Positions 1-8,619 of a DNA stretch of 26,868 nucleotides are shown here, in pieces. Made by a program: the position numbers and the translations under genes. Numbering within the stretch: position 1 is the first letter of the stretch; each line of letters starts with the position of its first letter. This stretch comes from an uncultured Sphingomonas sp. (GTDB lineage Bacteria > Pseudomonadota > Alphaproteobacteria > Sphingomonadales > Sphingomonadaceae). Below the pieces are notes generated by a model, which saw nothing but the letters and a program-made list of their open reading frames with translations, searched no databases and was not told where the DNA came from. Location of the stretch: contig CAMLSA010000040.1 in assembly GCA_946482655.1 (NCBI GenBank), forward strand, positions 1 to 26,868, written 5' to 3'.

Positions 1-1622
1 ATGATATCTCTTCGATCGAGGATCTGGCCCAGCTGATCCATGACCTGAAGAACGTGAACACACAGGCTCGGGTCTCGGTCAAGCTGGTGTCCGAGGTGGG
101 GGTAGGCACGGTGGCGGCGGGAGTCTCCAAGGCTCGTGCCGACCATGTCACCATCTCTGGCTATGAGGGCGGCACCGGCGCCTCCCCGCTGACCTCTCTC
201 ACCCATGCCGGCAGCCCTTGGGAAATCGGCCTTGCCGAAACCCAGCAGACGCTGCTGCTCAACGGCCTGCGCAGCCGTATCGCGGTGCAGGTCGACGGCG
301 GCATCCGCACCGGCCGCGACGTGGCGATCGGAGCGCTGCTCGGCGCCGATGAATTCGGCTTCGCGACCGCACCGCTGATCGCGGCAGGCTGCATCATGAT
401 GCGCAAATGCCACCTCAACACCTGCCCGGTCGGCGTCGCCACCCAGGATCCGGTGCTGCGCGCGCGCTTCACCGGCCAGCCCGAGCATGTGATCAACTAT
501 TTCTTCTTCGTGGCCGAAGAACTCCGCCAGATCATGGCAGAGATGGGCTTCCGGACGCTCAGGGAAATGGTCGGCCGGGTCGACCGGCTCGACACCCGCT
601 CGGCGGTCGATCACTGGAAGGCGCATGGCATCGATCTCGGCCGGCTGCTCCACCAGGCGAAGCCGGCAATGGGCAACACGCTGCACCAGTCCGAAGTCCA
701 GGATCATGGCTTGGCCGCCGCCCTGGACAACGAGCTGATCGCAGCCGCCGCCCCCGCGCTCGATCGGGCCGAACCGGTCGTGATCGAGCGGCCGGTTGTC
801 AACGTCAACCGCACCGTCGGCGCCATGCTCTCGGGAGAGGTGGCGAAGCGTCATGGCCATGCCGGATTGCCCGAGAACAGCATCACCGTCCGCCTCACCG
901 GCGTGGCCGGCCAGAGCTTCGGCGCCTTTCTCGCCCATGGCGTAACCCTGGAGCTGACCGGAGACGGCAACGACTATGTCGGCAAAGGGCTCTCAGGCGG
1001 CCGCGTGATCGTCCGTCAGCCGGCCCATGTCAGCCGCAATCCGCTCGAGAACATCATCGTGGGCAACACCGTCCTCTATGGTGCCATCGCCGGGGAAGCC
1101 TATTTCCAGGGTGTTGCCGGCGAGCGTTTTGCGGTCCGCAATTCGGGCGCGGTCGCGGTCGTCGAAGGCACCGGCGATCATGGCTGCGAATATATGACCG
1201 GCGGGGTGGTGGCGGTGCTCGGGCGTACCGGGCGTAACTTCGCGGCCGGCATGTCGGGAGGCATCGCCTATGTCTACGATGCCGACGGAAGCTTCCGCGA
1301 CCATTGCAATCCCGCGATGGTCGACGTCGAACCGATCAGCGCGGCGGCCGATATCAATGAAGGCGCTGGCCGGCCGCAGCAGCGGCCGATCAGTGTCTAT
1401 GATTGCGGCATGGGCGACATGCTCCGTCACGACGCCGAAAGGCTGCGCATCCTGCTCGAGCGGCATCATTTGCACACCGGCAGCGCCCAGGCGCGGCGGC
1501 TGCTCGACGACTGGCAGACGGCCCTCACCCGCTTCGTGAAGGTAATGCCGAGAGACTATCGCCGCGCGCTGCAGCAGCTGGAGGCCGAGCGCCTCGCTGC
1601 CGCCGATGTCGCCGCGGAATGA
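1..1622 (+). CDS. gltB: Glutamate synthase (NADPH) large subunit, C-terminal part (5' end outside window)
   Basis: The frame is open from the left edge, and the residues before position 54 read in frame ([16 protein letters not shown]), so the gene starts upstream of the window. About 540 of the usual 1,500 residues are present. They begin in the FMN-binding synthase domain. The 3Fe-4S cluster cysteines follow in [15 protein letters not shown] (C-x5-C-x4-C, about position 390-430). The C-terminal glycine-rich beta-helix domain ends the protein ([30 protein letters not shown]). GltB hydrolyses glutamine and channels ammonia to 2-oxoglutarate, giving two glutamates with electrons from GltD. The gene ends 12 bases before gltD on the same strand, as a normal gltBD operon. 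The identification is secure; only the missing N-terminal amidotransferase domain cannot be checked. Confidence 0.97.
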   Translation, partial: DISSIEDLAQLIHDLKNVNTQARVSVKLVSEVGVGTVAAGVSKARADHVTISGYEGGTGASPLTSLTHAGSPWEIGLAETQQTLLLNGLRSRIAVQVDGGIRTGRDVAIGALLGADEFGFATAPLIAAGCIMMRKCHLNTCPVGVATQDPVLRARFTGQPEHVINYFFFVAEELRQIMAEMGFRTLREMVGRVDRLDTRSAVDHWKAHGIDLGRLLHQAKPAMGNTLHQSEVQDHGLAAALDNELIAAAAPALDRAEPVVIERPVVNVNRTVGAMLSGEVAKRHGHAGLPENSITVRLTGVAGQSFGAFLAHGVTLELTGDGNDYVGKGLSGGRVIVRQPAHVSRNPLENIIVGNTVLYGAIAGEAYFQGVAGERFAVRNSGAVAVVEGTGDHGCEYMTGGVVAVLGRTGRNFAAGMSGGIAYVYDADGSFRDHCNPAMVDVEPISAAADINEGAGRPQQRPISVYDCGMGDMLRHDAERLRILLERHHLHTGSAQARRLLDDWQTALTRFVKVMPRDYRRALQQLEAERLAAADVAAE

Positions 1623-1634
1623 CCGGAGAGTAAA

Positions 1635-3071
1635 ATGGGCAAGATTACTGGATTCCTCGAAATCGAGCGGAAGGACCGCGGCTATCTCAAGCCGCAGGAT
1701 CGGCTCAAGAATTGGAACGAGTTCGTTCTTCCGCTGCCGGAAAAGGAGCTGAAGGATCAGGCCGCGCGCTGTATGAACTGCGGCATTCCTTTCTGTCATA
1801 CCGGCTGTCCGGTGAACAACATCATTCCGGACTGGAACCATCTGGTCTATGAGTCGGATTGGAAGAACGCGCTCGAAGTACTTCATTCCACCAACAATTT
1901 CCCGGAGTTCACTGGCCGTGTCTGCCCCGCCCCCTGCGAGGCGGCGTGCACGCTCAACATCCAGGACACCCCCGTTGCGATCAAATCGATCGAGTGCGCG
2001 ATCGTTGATCGCGGATGGGAGGAGGGCTGGATCCATCCGCAAATCCCGGTGACGAGGACTGGCAAGTCGGTCGCGGTGGTCGGCTCCGGCCCCGCCGGCA
2101 TGGCCTGTGCACAGCAGCTTGCACGCGCCGGCCACAGCGTTACGCTGTTCGAGAAGAACGATCGGATGGGCGGCCTGCTTCGCTACGGCATTCCTGACTT
2201 CAAGATGGAGAAGCATCTGGTCAATCGCCGGCTCGTCCAGATGGAGGCCGAGGGGGTCAGCTACCGGACCAGTACCGAAGTCGGCGTCCAAGTGTCGCTC
2301 GATTCGCTGCGTGAGAATTTCGATGCCGTCGTGCTTTCGGGCGGCGCTGAAAAGCCGCGCCCGCTTGAAATTCCGGGCTTCGAGTTGCCCGGCGTGCGCT
2401 TCGCGATGGAGTTCCTGACGCAGCAGAACAAGCGCAACGCCGGCGACGACGAAGTCCGCGCCGCGCCGCGCGGCTCGCTGATGGCGACCGGCAAGCATGT
2501 CGTGGTGATCGGCGGCGGCGACACCGGTTCGGACTGCGTCGGCACCTCGAATCGCCACGGCGCCGCGTCGGTCACCCAGTTCGAGATCATGCCCAAGCCG
2601 CCCGAAAAGGAGGCCAAGGCGCTATCCTGGCCCAACTGGCCGCTCAAGCTGCGTACCTCGTCGAGCCATGAGGAAGGCTGCGAGCGCGACTGGTCGGTGA
2701 TCACCAAGCGCGCGATCGGCACCAATGGCCAGCTCACCGGCCTCGAATGCGCCCGCGTCGAATGGGTCGACGGACAGATGCGTGAGATCGAGGGAAGCGA
2801 CTTCACGATCAAGGCCGACCTGGTGCTGCTCGCGATGGGCTTCCTCGGCCCGAACATCGCGGGGATGATCGAGCAAGCGGGCGTTGCGCTCGACGCACGC
2901 GGCAATGTGAAGGCCGATATGAACGACTATGCGACCAGCAGGGAGGGCATCTTCGCCTGCGGCGATATGCGCCGTGGCCAGAGCCTAGTCGTCTGGGCGA
3001 TCAAGGAAGGCCGCCAGTGCGCCCGGGCCGTCGACCTCCACCTGATGGGCAAAACCGACCTGCCCAATTGA
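1635..3071 (+). CDS. gltD: Glutamate synthase small subunit (NADPH-dependent beta subunit)
   Basis: The protein has 478 residues, the normal family length. The N-terminal Fe-S domain shows cysteines at 46, 49, 54 and 58 ([13 protein letters not shown]) and a second set at 97, 101 and 105 (CPAPCEAAC). An FAD-binding Rossmann motif follows at about 146-157 ([12 protein letters not shown]), then a second nucleotide site for NADPH near 290 ([13 protein letters not shown]). The conserved C-terminal FAD segment reads [20 protein letters not shown]. It takes electrons from NADPH and passes them through FAD and 4Fe-4S clusters to GltB. The ATG is preceded by GGAG about 7 bases upstream, and the gene lies 12 bases after gltB, so the two are co-transcribed. 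Confidence 0.97.
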   Translation: MGKITGFLEIERKDRGYLKPQDRLKNWNEFVLPLPEKELKDQAARCMNCGIPFCHTGCPVNNIIPDWNHLVYESDWKNALEVLHSTNNFPEFTGRVCPAPCEAACTLNIQDTPVAIKSIECAIVDRGWEEGWIHPQIPVTRTGKSVAVVGSGPAGMACAQQLARAGHSVTLFEKNDRMGGLLRYGIPDFKMEKHLVNRRLVQMEAEGVSYRTSTEVGVQVSLDSLRENFDAVVLSGGAEKPRPLEIPGFELPGVRFAMEFLTQQNKRNAGDDEVRAAPRGSLMATGKHVVVIGGGDTGSDCVGTSNRHGAASVTQFEIMPKPPEKEAKALSWPNWPLKLRTSSSHEEGCERDWSVITKRAIGTNGQLTGLECARVEWVDGQMREIEGSDFTIKADLVLLAMGFLGPNIAGMIEQAGVALDARGNVKADMNDYATSREGIFACGDMRRGQSLVVWAIKEGRQCARAVDLHLMGKTDLPN

Positions 3072-3268
3072 ACTTCGCCGCCCGCGCCGAGGCGAGCCGG
3101 CGGGAGAAGGCTTGCCGAACCGATTTGCTCCCCTATGTTAGCTCCGCGGGCCGGGCCCCTCTGGCGATCGAGACTGATCGTGATGTCGGACCGCATCGAG
3201 CAAGCTCGGTGCCGCGGGGTCTCTCTTCCCTCACGCGCCGGACGCAACATCGAGGGAGAATCTGAACG

Positions 3269-3544
3269 ATGACGATGAATTGCCCCGTCTGCGCCGTGCC
3301 GCTGACGATGAGCACCCGCCAGAATGTCGAGATCGATTATTGCCCGCAGTGCCGCGGCGTCTGGCTGGATCGTGGCGAACTCGACAAGATCATCGAGCGA
3401 TCGGCCACCGAACTCGCCCCGCCGCAGGCGCCTCCTCCACCGCGCGGCCAAGGCTATGCTTCCCCGCCCCAGCAGCACCACGGCTACGATGACCGCCATA
3501 AGTACAAGCGGAAGAAGTCGTTCCTGGAAGAGCTGTTCGACTGA
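3269..3544 (+). CDS. Small zinc-ribbon (zf-TFIIB-like) protein
   Basis: This 91-residue protein has an N-terminal zinc ribbon with cysteine pairs at 5/8 and 25/28 (NCPVC and YCPQC), followed by [14 protein letters not shown]. That pattern is typical of the TFIIB-type zinc-ribbon family found in many bacteria. A low-complexity Pro/Gln/His-rich linker follows, then a basic stretch and a short conserved end ([10 protein letters not shown]). No signal peptide or membrane segment is visible, so it is probably cytoplasmic. A purine-rich GAGGGAGAA lies 9-17 bases before the ATG. The gene follows gltD after about 200 bases and ends just before a strong terminator. The molecular function of the family is not established. 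Confidence 0.88.
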   Translation: MTMNCPVCAVPLTMSTRQNVEIDYCPQCRGVWLDRGELDKIIERSATELAPPQAPPPPRGQGYASPPQQHHGYDDRHKYKRKKSFLEELFD

Positions 3545-3575
3545 GCCCTTCTTCCAGCTCGTTCCTTCAGCGGAC

Positions 3576-3614
3576 AGAAAGGGGGCGCCGCATTCAACTC
3601 CGGCGCCCCTTTCT
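3576..3614. terminator. Bidirectional intrinsic terminator between convergent genes
   Basis: An inverted repeat pairs AGAAAGGGGGCGCCG (3576-3590) with CGGCGCCCCTTTCT (3601-3614), with one bulged G and a 10-base loop. The A-rich left arm and T-rich right arm give a U-tract on either strand. It sits exactly between the stop of the zinc-ribbon gene (plus) and the stop of typA (minus), so it probably ends both transcripts. Confidence 0.85.
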
Positions 3615-3622
3615 CTTGGCCC

Positions 3623-5446
3623 TTACGCCGCCTGCTTTGCCCGGCTGGCGCGCTTGCGCTCGTGGGGGTCGAGGTGGCGCTTTCGCAGCCGGATCGATTT
3701 GGGCGTGACCTCGACCAGCTCGTCGTCGTCGATATAGGCGATCGCCTGCTCGAGTGTCAGGCGGCGCGGCGGAGTCAGCCGGATCGCATCGTCCTTGCCG
3801 CCCGAGGCGCGGAAGTTGGTGAGCTGCTTGGCCTTCATCGGATTGACTTCGAGATCGTCATTCTTGGCGTTCTCGCCGATGATCATGCCCTCGTAGAGGG
3901 CCTCGCCGGGGGCGACCATCATGATGCCGCGCTCTTCGAGCGGCCCGAGCGCATAGGCATTGGCCTCGCCGGCACCGTTCGAGATCAGCACGCCGTTCTT
4001 GCGGCCCTCGATATTGCCCTTGTGCGGGCCGTATTTCTCGAACAGCCGGTTCATGATCCCGGTACCGCGGGTGTCCGACAGGAACTCGCCATGATAGCCG
4101 ATCAGGCCGCGCGACGGGGCGGAGAAGGTGATGCGGGTCTTGTTGCCGCCCGAAGGTCGCATGTCGACCAGCTCGGCCTTACGGCCCGCCATCTTCTCGA
4201 CGACCGTGCCCGAATATTCCTCGTCGACGTCGATCACGACGGTCTCGTAGGGCTCGAGCTTGGCGCCATTCTCATCCTCGCGGAACAGCACGCGCGGGCG
4301 CGAGATGCCGAGCTCGAATCCCTCGCGGCGCATCGTCTCGATCAGCACGCCGAGCTGAAGCTCGCCGCGGCCGGCCACTTCGTAGCTGTCTTTGTCGGCG
4401 CTCTCGGTCACCTTGATCGCGACGTTCGATTCGGCTTCGCGGAACAGTCGGTCCCGGATCATCCGGCTGGTGACCTTGGTTCCCTCGCGGCCTGCCATCG
4501 GGCTGTCATTGACCGCGAAACGCATCGATAGAGTCGGCGGATCTATCGGCTGCGCATGGAGAGGCTCGGTCACGCTGGGATCGGCAATGGTGTTGGCGAC
4601 GGTCGCGACGGTCAGGCCGGCGATCGAGATGATGTCGCCAGCCTTGGCTTCCTCGACGGGCACGCGCTCAAGTCCGCGGAAGGCCATCAGCTTGGAAGCC
4701 CGGCCGGTTTCGACGACTTTGCCCTCGGGGTCGAGCGCATGGATCGGCATGTTGACCTTGACCGTGCCGCTCTGGACCAGGCCGGTCAGGATGCGGCCGA
4801 GAAAATTATCGCGGTCTAGCAGGGTCACCAGGAATTTGAACGGCCCGTCGACATCGGCGGCCGGTGCCGGGACATGATCGACGATTTTCCTGAACAGCGG
4901 CGCGAGCGTTCCCGAACGGACATCGGCGCCCTCGCCCGCATAGCCATTGCGGCCGCTGGCGAACAGTACCGGGAAATCGAGCTGCTCGTCGGTGGCGTCG
5001 AGGCTGACGAACAGGTCGAATACCTCGTCGAGCACTTCCTGCGCACGGGCATCCTGCCGATCGATCTTGTTGACCACGACGATCGGGCGCAGGCCCAGCG
5101 CCAGCGCCTTGCCGGTGACGAACTTGGTCTGCGGCATCGCGCCTTCGGACGAATCGACCAGCAGGATCACACCGTCGACCATCGACAGAATGCGCTCCAC
5201 CTCGCCGCCAAAGTCGGCATGGCCCGGAGTATCGACGATATTGATGTGGGTGCCTTCCCACTCGACCGAGGTACACTTGGCCAGGATCGTGATGCCGCGC
5301 TCCTTTTCGAGGTCGTTCGAATCCATCGCCCGCTCTTCGACGCGCTGATTGTCGCGAAACGTCCCGGACTGGCGGAAAAGCTGGTCAACGAGGGTGGTCT
5401 TGCCGTGATCGACGTGCGCAATGATGGCCACGTTGCGGAGGCTCAT
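3623..5446 (-). CDS. typA: Ribosome-associated GTPase TypA/BipA
   Basis: This 607-residue translational GTPase has the full BipA architecture. G1 is at about 11-18 (HVDHGKTT), a switch region follows (EKERGITI), G3 is at 72-76 (DTPGH) and G4 at 126-129 (NKID). EF-G-like domain II, domain III, domain V and the BipA-specific C-terminal region follow, ending in basic residues. TypA binds the 70S ribosome and helps 50S maturation and growth under stress or cold. The start is set by the conserved N-terminus (MSLRNVAIIAHVDHGK). Only a weak Shine-Dalgarno is visible upstream. The gene is monocistronic as far as seen, and it converges on the zinc-ribbon gene with a shared terminator. Confidence 0.97.
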   Translation of the reverse strand: MSLRNVAIIAHVDHGKTTLVDQLFRQSGTFRDNQRVEERAMDSNDLEKERGITILAKCTSVEWEGTHINIVDTPGHADFGGEVERILSMVDGVILLVDSSEGAMPQTKFVTGKALALGLRPIVVVNKIDRQDARAQEVLDEVFDLFVSLDATDEQLDFPVLFASGRNGYAGEGADVRSGTLAPLFRKIVDHVPAPAADVDGPFKFLVTLLDRDNFLGRILTGLVQSGTVKVNMPIHALDPEGKVVETGRASKLMAFRGLERVPVEEAKAGDIISIAGLTVATVANTIADPSVTEPLHAQPIDPPTLSMRFAVNDSPMAGREGTKVTSRMIRDRLFREAESNVAIKVTESADKDSYEVAGRGELQLGVLIETMRREGFELGISRPRVLFREDENGAKLEPYETVVIDVDEEYSGTVVEKMAGRKAELVDMRPSGGNKTRITFSAPSRGLIGYHGEFLSDTRGTGIMNRLFEKYGPHKGNIEGRKNGVLISNGAGEANAYALGPLEERGIMMVAPGEALYEGMIIGENAKNDDLEVNPMKAKQLTNFRASGGKDDAIRLTPPRRLTLEQAIAYIDDDELVEVTPKSIRLRKRHLDPHERKRASRAKQAA

Positions 5447-5583
5447 GGTCTTGATGATCCCGATAGGAGGAGTTTGGCGGGCGCATAGCCGAATTGGCGC
5501 AATGCAACAAGGCCCTGCCCGAAGTCTGGACGGGGCACCGCCCGCCTAGCAGGGCAGTTCGGCTCACTTCGGCGGCCAACACC

Positions 5584-5616
5584 AAAAAAAGGGGCCGGTT
5601 CGCGAGGAACCGGCCC
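5584..5616 (-). terminator. Intrinsic terminator facing left, with no gene assigned to it
   Basis: The arms GGGCCGGTTC (5592-5601) and GAACCGGCCC (5607-5616) are a perfect 10-bp stem with a 5-base loop. On the minus strand the stem is followed by a run of seven T (the A-run at 5584-5590). It therefore ends transcription moving leftwards. The nearest annotated gene to its right is telA, which is on the plus strand, so the transcript it ends is unknown. Confidence 0.75.
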
Positions 5617-5703
5617 TTAAGTCATTAGGAGAGGATGCCTGAAAGGCCCGTCGCTATTGCGGCGCAGCGAACGATTCGGCAAATGCTGATGCAGCAACAG
5701 CAG

Positions 5704-5718
5704 TTGCATATTATGCAA
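5704..5718. promoter_or_regulatory. Perfect palindrome, candidate operator upstream of telA
   Basis: TTGCATA and TATGCAA form a perfect inverted repeat around a single central T. It lies about 115 bases before the telA start, in an unusually AT-rich stretch for this genome. More TGCA words flank it on both sides (near 5689, 5721 and 5782). The symmetry suggests a dimeric DNA-binding protein. The regulator is not known. Confidence 0.4.
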
Positions 5719-5833
5719 TCAGTGCATTTTTTGGAATGTTCGAGCCGCTGTCCGGCGGGCGCCCAGCGTATCGCTTGAATAATGCACCTCATGCCGCCAT
5801 CTTCGCCGCCAGCAAGCATAAGGAGACGCCGGT

Positions 5834-7021
5834 ATGGCGAGCACGACGACAACCGAGGAGTCCGACCTGGTGCTGCAGGCGCCCGCTCCGGTGAAGGCGC
5901 TCGCGCCGGAGAAGGCCGCGGGTCTCGTGCCGCTAAAAGAAGAGCAGCGCAGCCAGCTCGACGCGAAGGTCGACAGCTTCATCGAGGAGCTGGTCGCACA
6001 GGACGTCAACAGCCCCGAGTTCGGCAAGCGCGTCGACTCGATCAGCAATATGGGTCGGCGCGAAATCGCCGAAGCGGCCGGCCAGTCGAACCGCTTCCTC
6101 GATCGTCCGGTCCGTGCGATCGACGCGGACACCGGCGTCGGCGCCGACCTCGCCGAGCTGCGCCGCACGATCGAGGATCTCGATCCCGGCTCCAAAGGCG
6201 ATCTGTTCACCCCCAAGAAGCTGTTCGGGATCATCCCGTTCGGCAACCGCATGCGCGATTATTTCGATGGGTACAGATCCGCGCAAAGCAATATCGCCTC
6301 CATCCTGCGCAGTCTCGCATCGGGCAAGGACGAGTTGATCAAGGACAATGCCGCGATCGACGTCGAGCGGCAGAATCTCTGGGCGGCAATGGGCCGGCTC
6401 GAACAGATGATCCACCTGTCGAAGACGCTCGACGAACGGCTCGAGGCCAAGGCGCTCGAACTCGACAGCAGCGATCCCGAAAAAGCAGCCAAGATCCGGG
6501 AGACCGCGCTCTTCTATGTCCGCCAGCGCAGCCAGGACCTGCTCACCCAGATGGCGGTGACGGTGCAGGGCTATCTGGCACTCGATCTCGTCAAAAAGAA
6601 CAATGTCGAGCTGGTGAAGGGCGTCGACCGCGCATCGACCACCACCGTCGCCGCATTGCGCACCGCGGTCACCGTCGCCCAGGCTCTGACCAACCAGAAG
6701 CTTGTACTGGAACAGATCAGCGCGCTCAACACCACCACCGCCAACATGATCGATTCGACCGGCGAGATGCTCAAGAGCCAGACGGGCGAGATCCACAAGC
6801 AGGCGGCCTCTTCGACCATCCCGGTCGAGACGCTTCAGCGTGCCTTCCAGAATATCTACGACACGATGGACGCGATCGACCGCTTCAAGGTCGAAGCGCT
6901 GTCCTCCATGAAGCAGACAGTCGGCACGCTGACCACCGAAGTCGAAAAGTCGAAGGGCTATATCGCTCGGGCGGAGGGCGCCGCACAGGGCCAGGCGGAA
7001 CCGTTCAAGGCGTTGGATTGA
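5834..7021 (+). CDS. telA: TelA-family (toxic anion resistance) protein
   Basis: This 395-residue, mostly helical, soluble protein is typical of the TelA family. Recognisable segments are the N-terminal part ending in FGKRVDSISNMGRREI, the central KKLFGIIPFGNRMRDYFDGY, and the long coiled region including RQRSQDLLTQMAVTVQGYLA and ALTNQKLVLEQISALNTTT. No signal peptide or transmembrane helix is visible. Family members are linked to tellurite and other anion or envelope stress resistance, but the biochemical role is unknown. AAGGAGA about 8 bases upstream supports the ATG. The next gene starts 6 bases after its stop, forming an operon that recalls the yaaN-xpaC pairing in Bacillus. Confidence 0.93.
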   Translation: MASTTTTEESDLVLQAPAPVKALAPEKAAGLVPLKEEQRSQLDAKVDSFIEELVAQDVNSPEFGKRVDSISNMGRREIAEAAGQSNRFLDRPVRAIDADTGVGADLAELRRTIEDLDPGSKGDLFTPKKLFGIIPFGNRMRDYFDGYRSAQSNIASILRSLASGKDELIKDNAAIDVERQNLWAAMGRLEQMIHLSKTLDERLEAKALELDSSDPEKAAKIRETALFYVRQRSQDLLTQMAVTVQGYLALDLVKKNNVELVKGVDRASTTTVAALRTAVTVAQALTNQKLVLEQISALNTTTANMIDSTGEMLKSQTGEIHKQAASSTIPVETLQRAFQNIYDTMDAIDRFKVEALSSMKQTVGTLTTEVEKSKGYIARAEGAAQGQAEPFKALD

Positions 7022-7027
7022 AGCACG

Positions 7028-7741
7028 ATGGTGGACAGCCGCGCAACCATGGCCCGTGCCGAGGAGGTCCTCGAACGGATCCGCGCGCAGGCCTCGCCGC
7101 GCCAGATCAAGGCGCATCGCCGCCGGGTGGTCGGCTTCTTCCGCCGTCTCAAATACGCCTTTTTCGCGGTGCTTGGCGTAATGTTAGCCGGCGGGCTGAT
7201 CGGCACCTTCATCACGCCGCTCGGCATTGGAGGCTTCTTCCTGATGCTGGTCGCGATGGCGATCGTGTTTTTCGGGATACTGAGCTGGCCGCAGGCAGCC
7301 GAGCCGACCGCGGAGCAGATCGCGAGGAGCGATCTGCCGCTGCTTCCCTCGCGGACCGAACGCTGGCTTGAGGCGCAACGTCCCGCCCTTCCCGCGCCCG
7401 CGCAGCGGATCGCCGATGAGATCGGCATCAAGCTCGAGGCGGTCGGCCCGCAATTCGCCCGGCTTGATCCGCGCGATCCCGCCGCGCACGAGTTTCGTAA
7501 GCTGATGGCCGAGGAGCTGCCCGAGCTGGTCGAGGGCTATAGGCGCGTCCCCGAGGCGCTGCGCCGCGAGGAGCGCAATGGCAGTTCGCCGGACAAGCAG
7601 CTGCTAGAGGGGTTGCGCGTGGTGGACGAGGAACTGGTCCGGATGAGCGAGCAGCTCGCCTCGGGCGACCTCAACAAGCTCGCCACCCAGGGCCGCTATC
7701 TCGAACTCAAATATCGCGGGGAGGACGGCGAGACGCGCTGA
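7028..7741 (+). CDS. Two-helix membrane protein, XpaC-like partner of TelA
   Basis: The protein has 237 residues. After a basic N-terminal stretch, two adjacent membrane helices lie at about 43-62 and 64-86 (FFAVLGVMLAGGLIGTFI, GGFFLMLVAMAIVFFGIL). A cytoplasmic helical domain of about 150 residues ends in LKYRGEDGETR. The layout (two helices plus a helical tail) and the position directly after telA match XpaC-type proteins (named for 5-bromo-4-chloroindolyl phosphate hydrolysis), but I assign that only by architecture and context. The start at 7028 lacks a clear Shine-Dalgarno; an in-frame ATG at 7049 is an alternative. Its last 46 bases overlap the end of the convergent binding-protein gene. 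Confidence 0.8.
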   Translation: MVDSRATMARAEEVLERIRAQASPRQIKAHRRRVVGFFRRLKYAFFAVLGVMLAGGLIGTFITPLGIGGFFLMLVAMAIVFFGILSWPQAAEPTAEQIARSDLPLLPSRTERWLEAQRPALPAPAQRIADEIGIKLEAVGPQFARLDPRDPAAHEFRKLMAEELPELVEGYRRVPEALRREERNGSSPDKQLLEGLRVVDEELVRMSEQLASGDLNKLATQGRYLELKYRGEDGETR

Positions 7742-8574
7742 GGCGCATCCGCCCGCCGGACCGCTTTCACGATCATGTCGACCGCATCGGGATAGGACGG
7801 CCCGCCGCAGGTGGTCAGCGCTTCGGGTATATCGATCCGGCGGCTGTCGGGGAGCACGCGGTGAAGCAGCGGATGTTCGAGCATTTCGGTGCCCTGATCG
7901 CGAACCCTGCCGCCATTGTCGACGATCAGGAAATCGGGTCGGGCCAACGCCATCTGCTCCACAGAGAGGCGCGAAGGCAGCATCCGCCTGTCGAGTTTCT
8001 TCGCGAGATTTACCAGTCCCGCGCGGCGTATCATCTCATCGATCAACGTGCCCTGTCCGGTCAGATAACCGCGTCGCTGATAATAGGCCGCGACCCGTCC
8101 CCGGCCCGGCGGCGCGCCGGTCCGGGCGAGCCGCGCCCGTATCGAGGCGATCAGCGCCTCGCCCCGTTCGGGGTGGCCGACCGCCGCCGCAACGATCCTC
8201 GTCGTCCTTTCGATGCTCGCCAGGCTGTCGTCCCAGGGCAGGTCGATCATCCGGACATTGCGGCTCCTGAGCACCGCGAGCGCCGCGGGCGTGCCGAATC
8301 CCGAGGTGAAGACAAGGTCGGGCTTGAGGATCAGCATCTCCTCGGCGCTTCCCCGAATGCCCGGGAAGCGACGTGCCTTGGCGACACCCCATGACATCGA
8401 GGGATCATGCGAGAAGCGGTTGAGCGCCGCGATCTGCGCCGGATCGGCCAGCGCCAGAAGATATTGATCCGCGCACAGGCTCAGCGAGACGATCCGCTTC
8501 GGAACCGCGGCGCCAGGCGCGGCGCAGCACAGTGCGGCCATGAAGGCGAGCCAGCGATGATTTCGGAAGCGCAT
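7696..8574 (-). CDS. Periplasmic substrate-binding protein of a BtuF/FhuD-type ABC importer
   Basis: I place the start at 8574, giving 292 residues. The N-terminus is then a signal peptide (MRFRNHRWLAFMAALCCAAPGAA) with likely cleavage near residue 23, followed by PKRIVSLSLCADQYLLALA, the usual first strand of this fold. A longer frame to 8721 exists but adds unlikely low-complexity residues. The family captures cobalamin, haem or ferric siderophores in the periplasm. The segment SAEEMLILKPDLVFTSGF is typical. The gene is divergent from the permease-ATPase pair with only 45 bases between the starts. Substrate is not provable here; cobalamin is the most likely, with iron chelates as the alternative. 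Confidence 0.88.
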   Translation of the reverse strand: MRFRNHRWLAFMAALCCAAPGAAVPKRIVSLSLCADQYLLALADPAQIAALNRFSHDPSMSWGVAKARRFPGIRGSAEEMLILKPDLVFTSGFGTPAALAVLRSRNVRMIDLPWDDSLASIERTTRIVAAAVGHPERGEALIASIRARLARTGAPPGRGRVAAYYQRRGYLTGQGTLIDEMIRRAGLVNLAKKLDRRMLPSRLSVEQMALARPDFLIVDNGGRVRDQGTEMLEHPLLHRVLPDSRRIDIPEALTTCGGPSYPDAVDMIVKAVRRADAPQRVSPSSPRYLSSR

Positions 8575-8619
8575 CGCCTTCTCAATCGAGGATCGCCGGT
8601 TTACGGTCAAGCGAACCCG

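Larger units (their letters stand above)
5447..5833. other. Intergenic region between divergent typA and telA
   Basis: This 387-base gap should contain the typA promoter (minus) and the telA promoter (plus). It holds an intrinsic terminator facing left (5584-5616), a perfect 7-base inverted repeat (5704-5718) and a purine-rich telA ribosome-binding site (AAGGAGA just before 5834). A further small hairpin pairs CGTCGCT (about 5649) with AGCGAACG (about 5673), with one bulge. Two tiny open frames lie here. One is plus, 5635-5778, 47 codons, with AGGAGAGG directly before its ATG. The other is minus, cysteine-rich, and ends near 5625. Neither has codon usage like its neighbours, so neither is called as a gene. 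Confidence 0.6.

Noticed and set aside
993..2558. Long minus-strand frame of 521 codons opposite gltB and gltD
   Set aside because: It is antisense to two secure genes, has no recognisable domain and has composition typical of GC-rich antisense frames.
5635..5778. 47-codon plus-strand frame with AGGAGAGG before its ATG
   Set aside because: Spacing to the ATG is too short, third-position GC is about 59% (much lower than the neighbouring genes), and it lies across the palindrome. Kept only as an alternative to the small RNA idea.
5625..5852. Cysteine-rich minus-strand frame of 75 codons ending just before the orphan terminator
   Set aside because: Its start overlaps telA, no ribosome-binding site is visible and the cysteines arise from repeated GCA/TGC words. 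Possible but unsupported.
5782..7371. Plus-strand frame of 529 codons overlapping telA and its partner
   Set aside because: Out-of-frame reading of telA, extremely Arg/Gly-rich; telA has the ribosome-binding site and family match.
8407..8619. N-terminal extension of the ABC permease by 71 codons
   Set aside because: The extension is antisense to the binding protein and non-hydrophobic; the first membrane helix follows the ATG at 8620.
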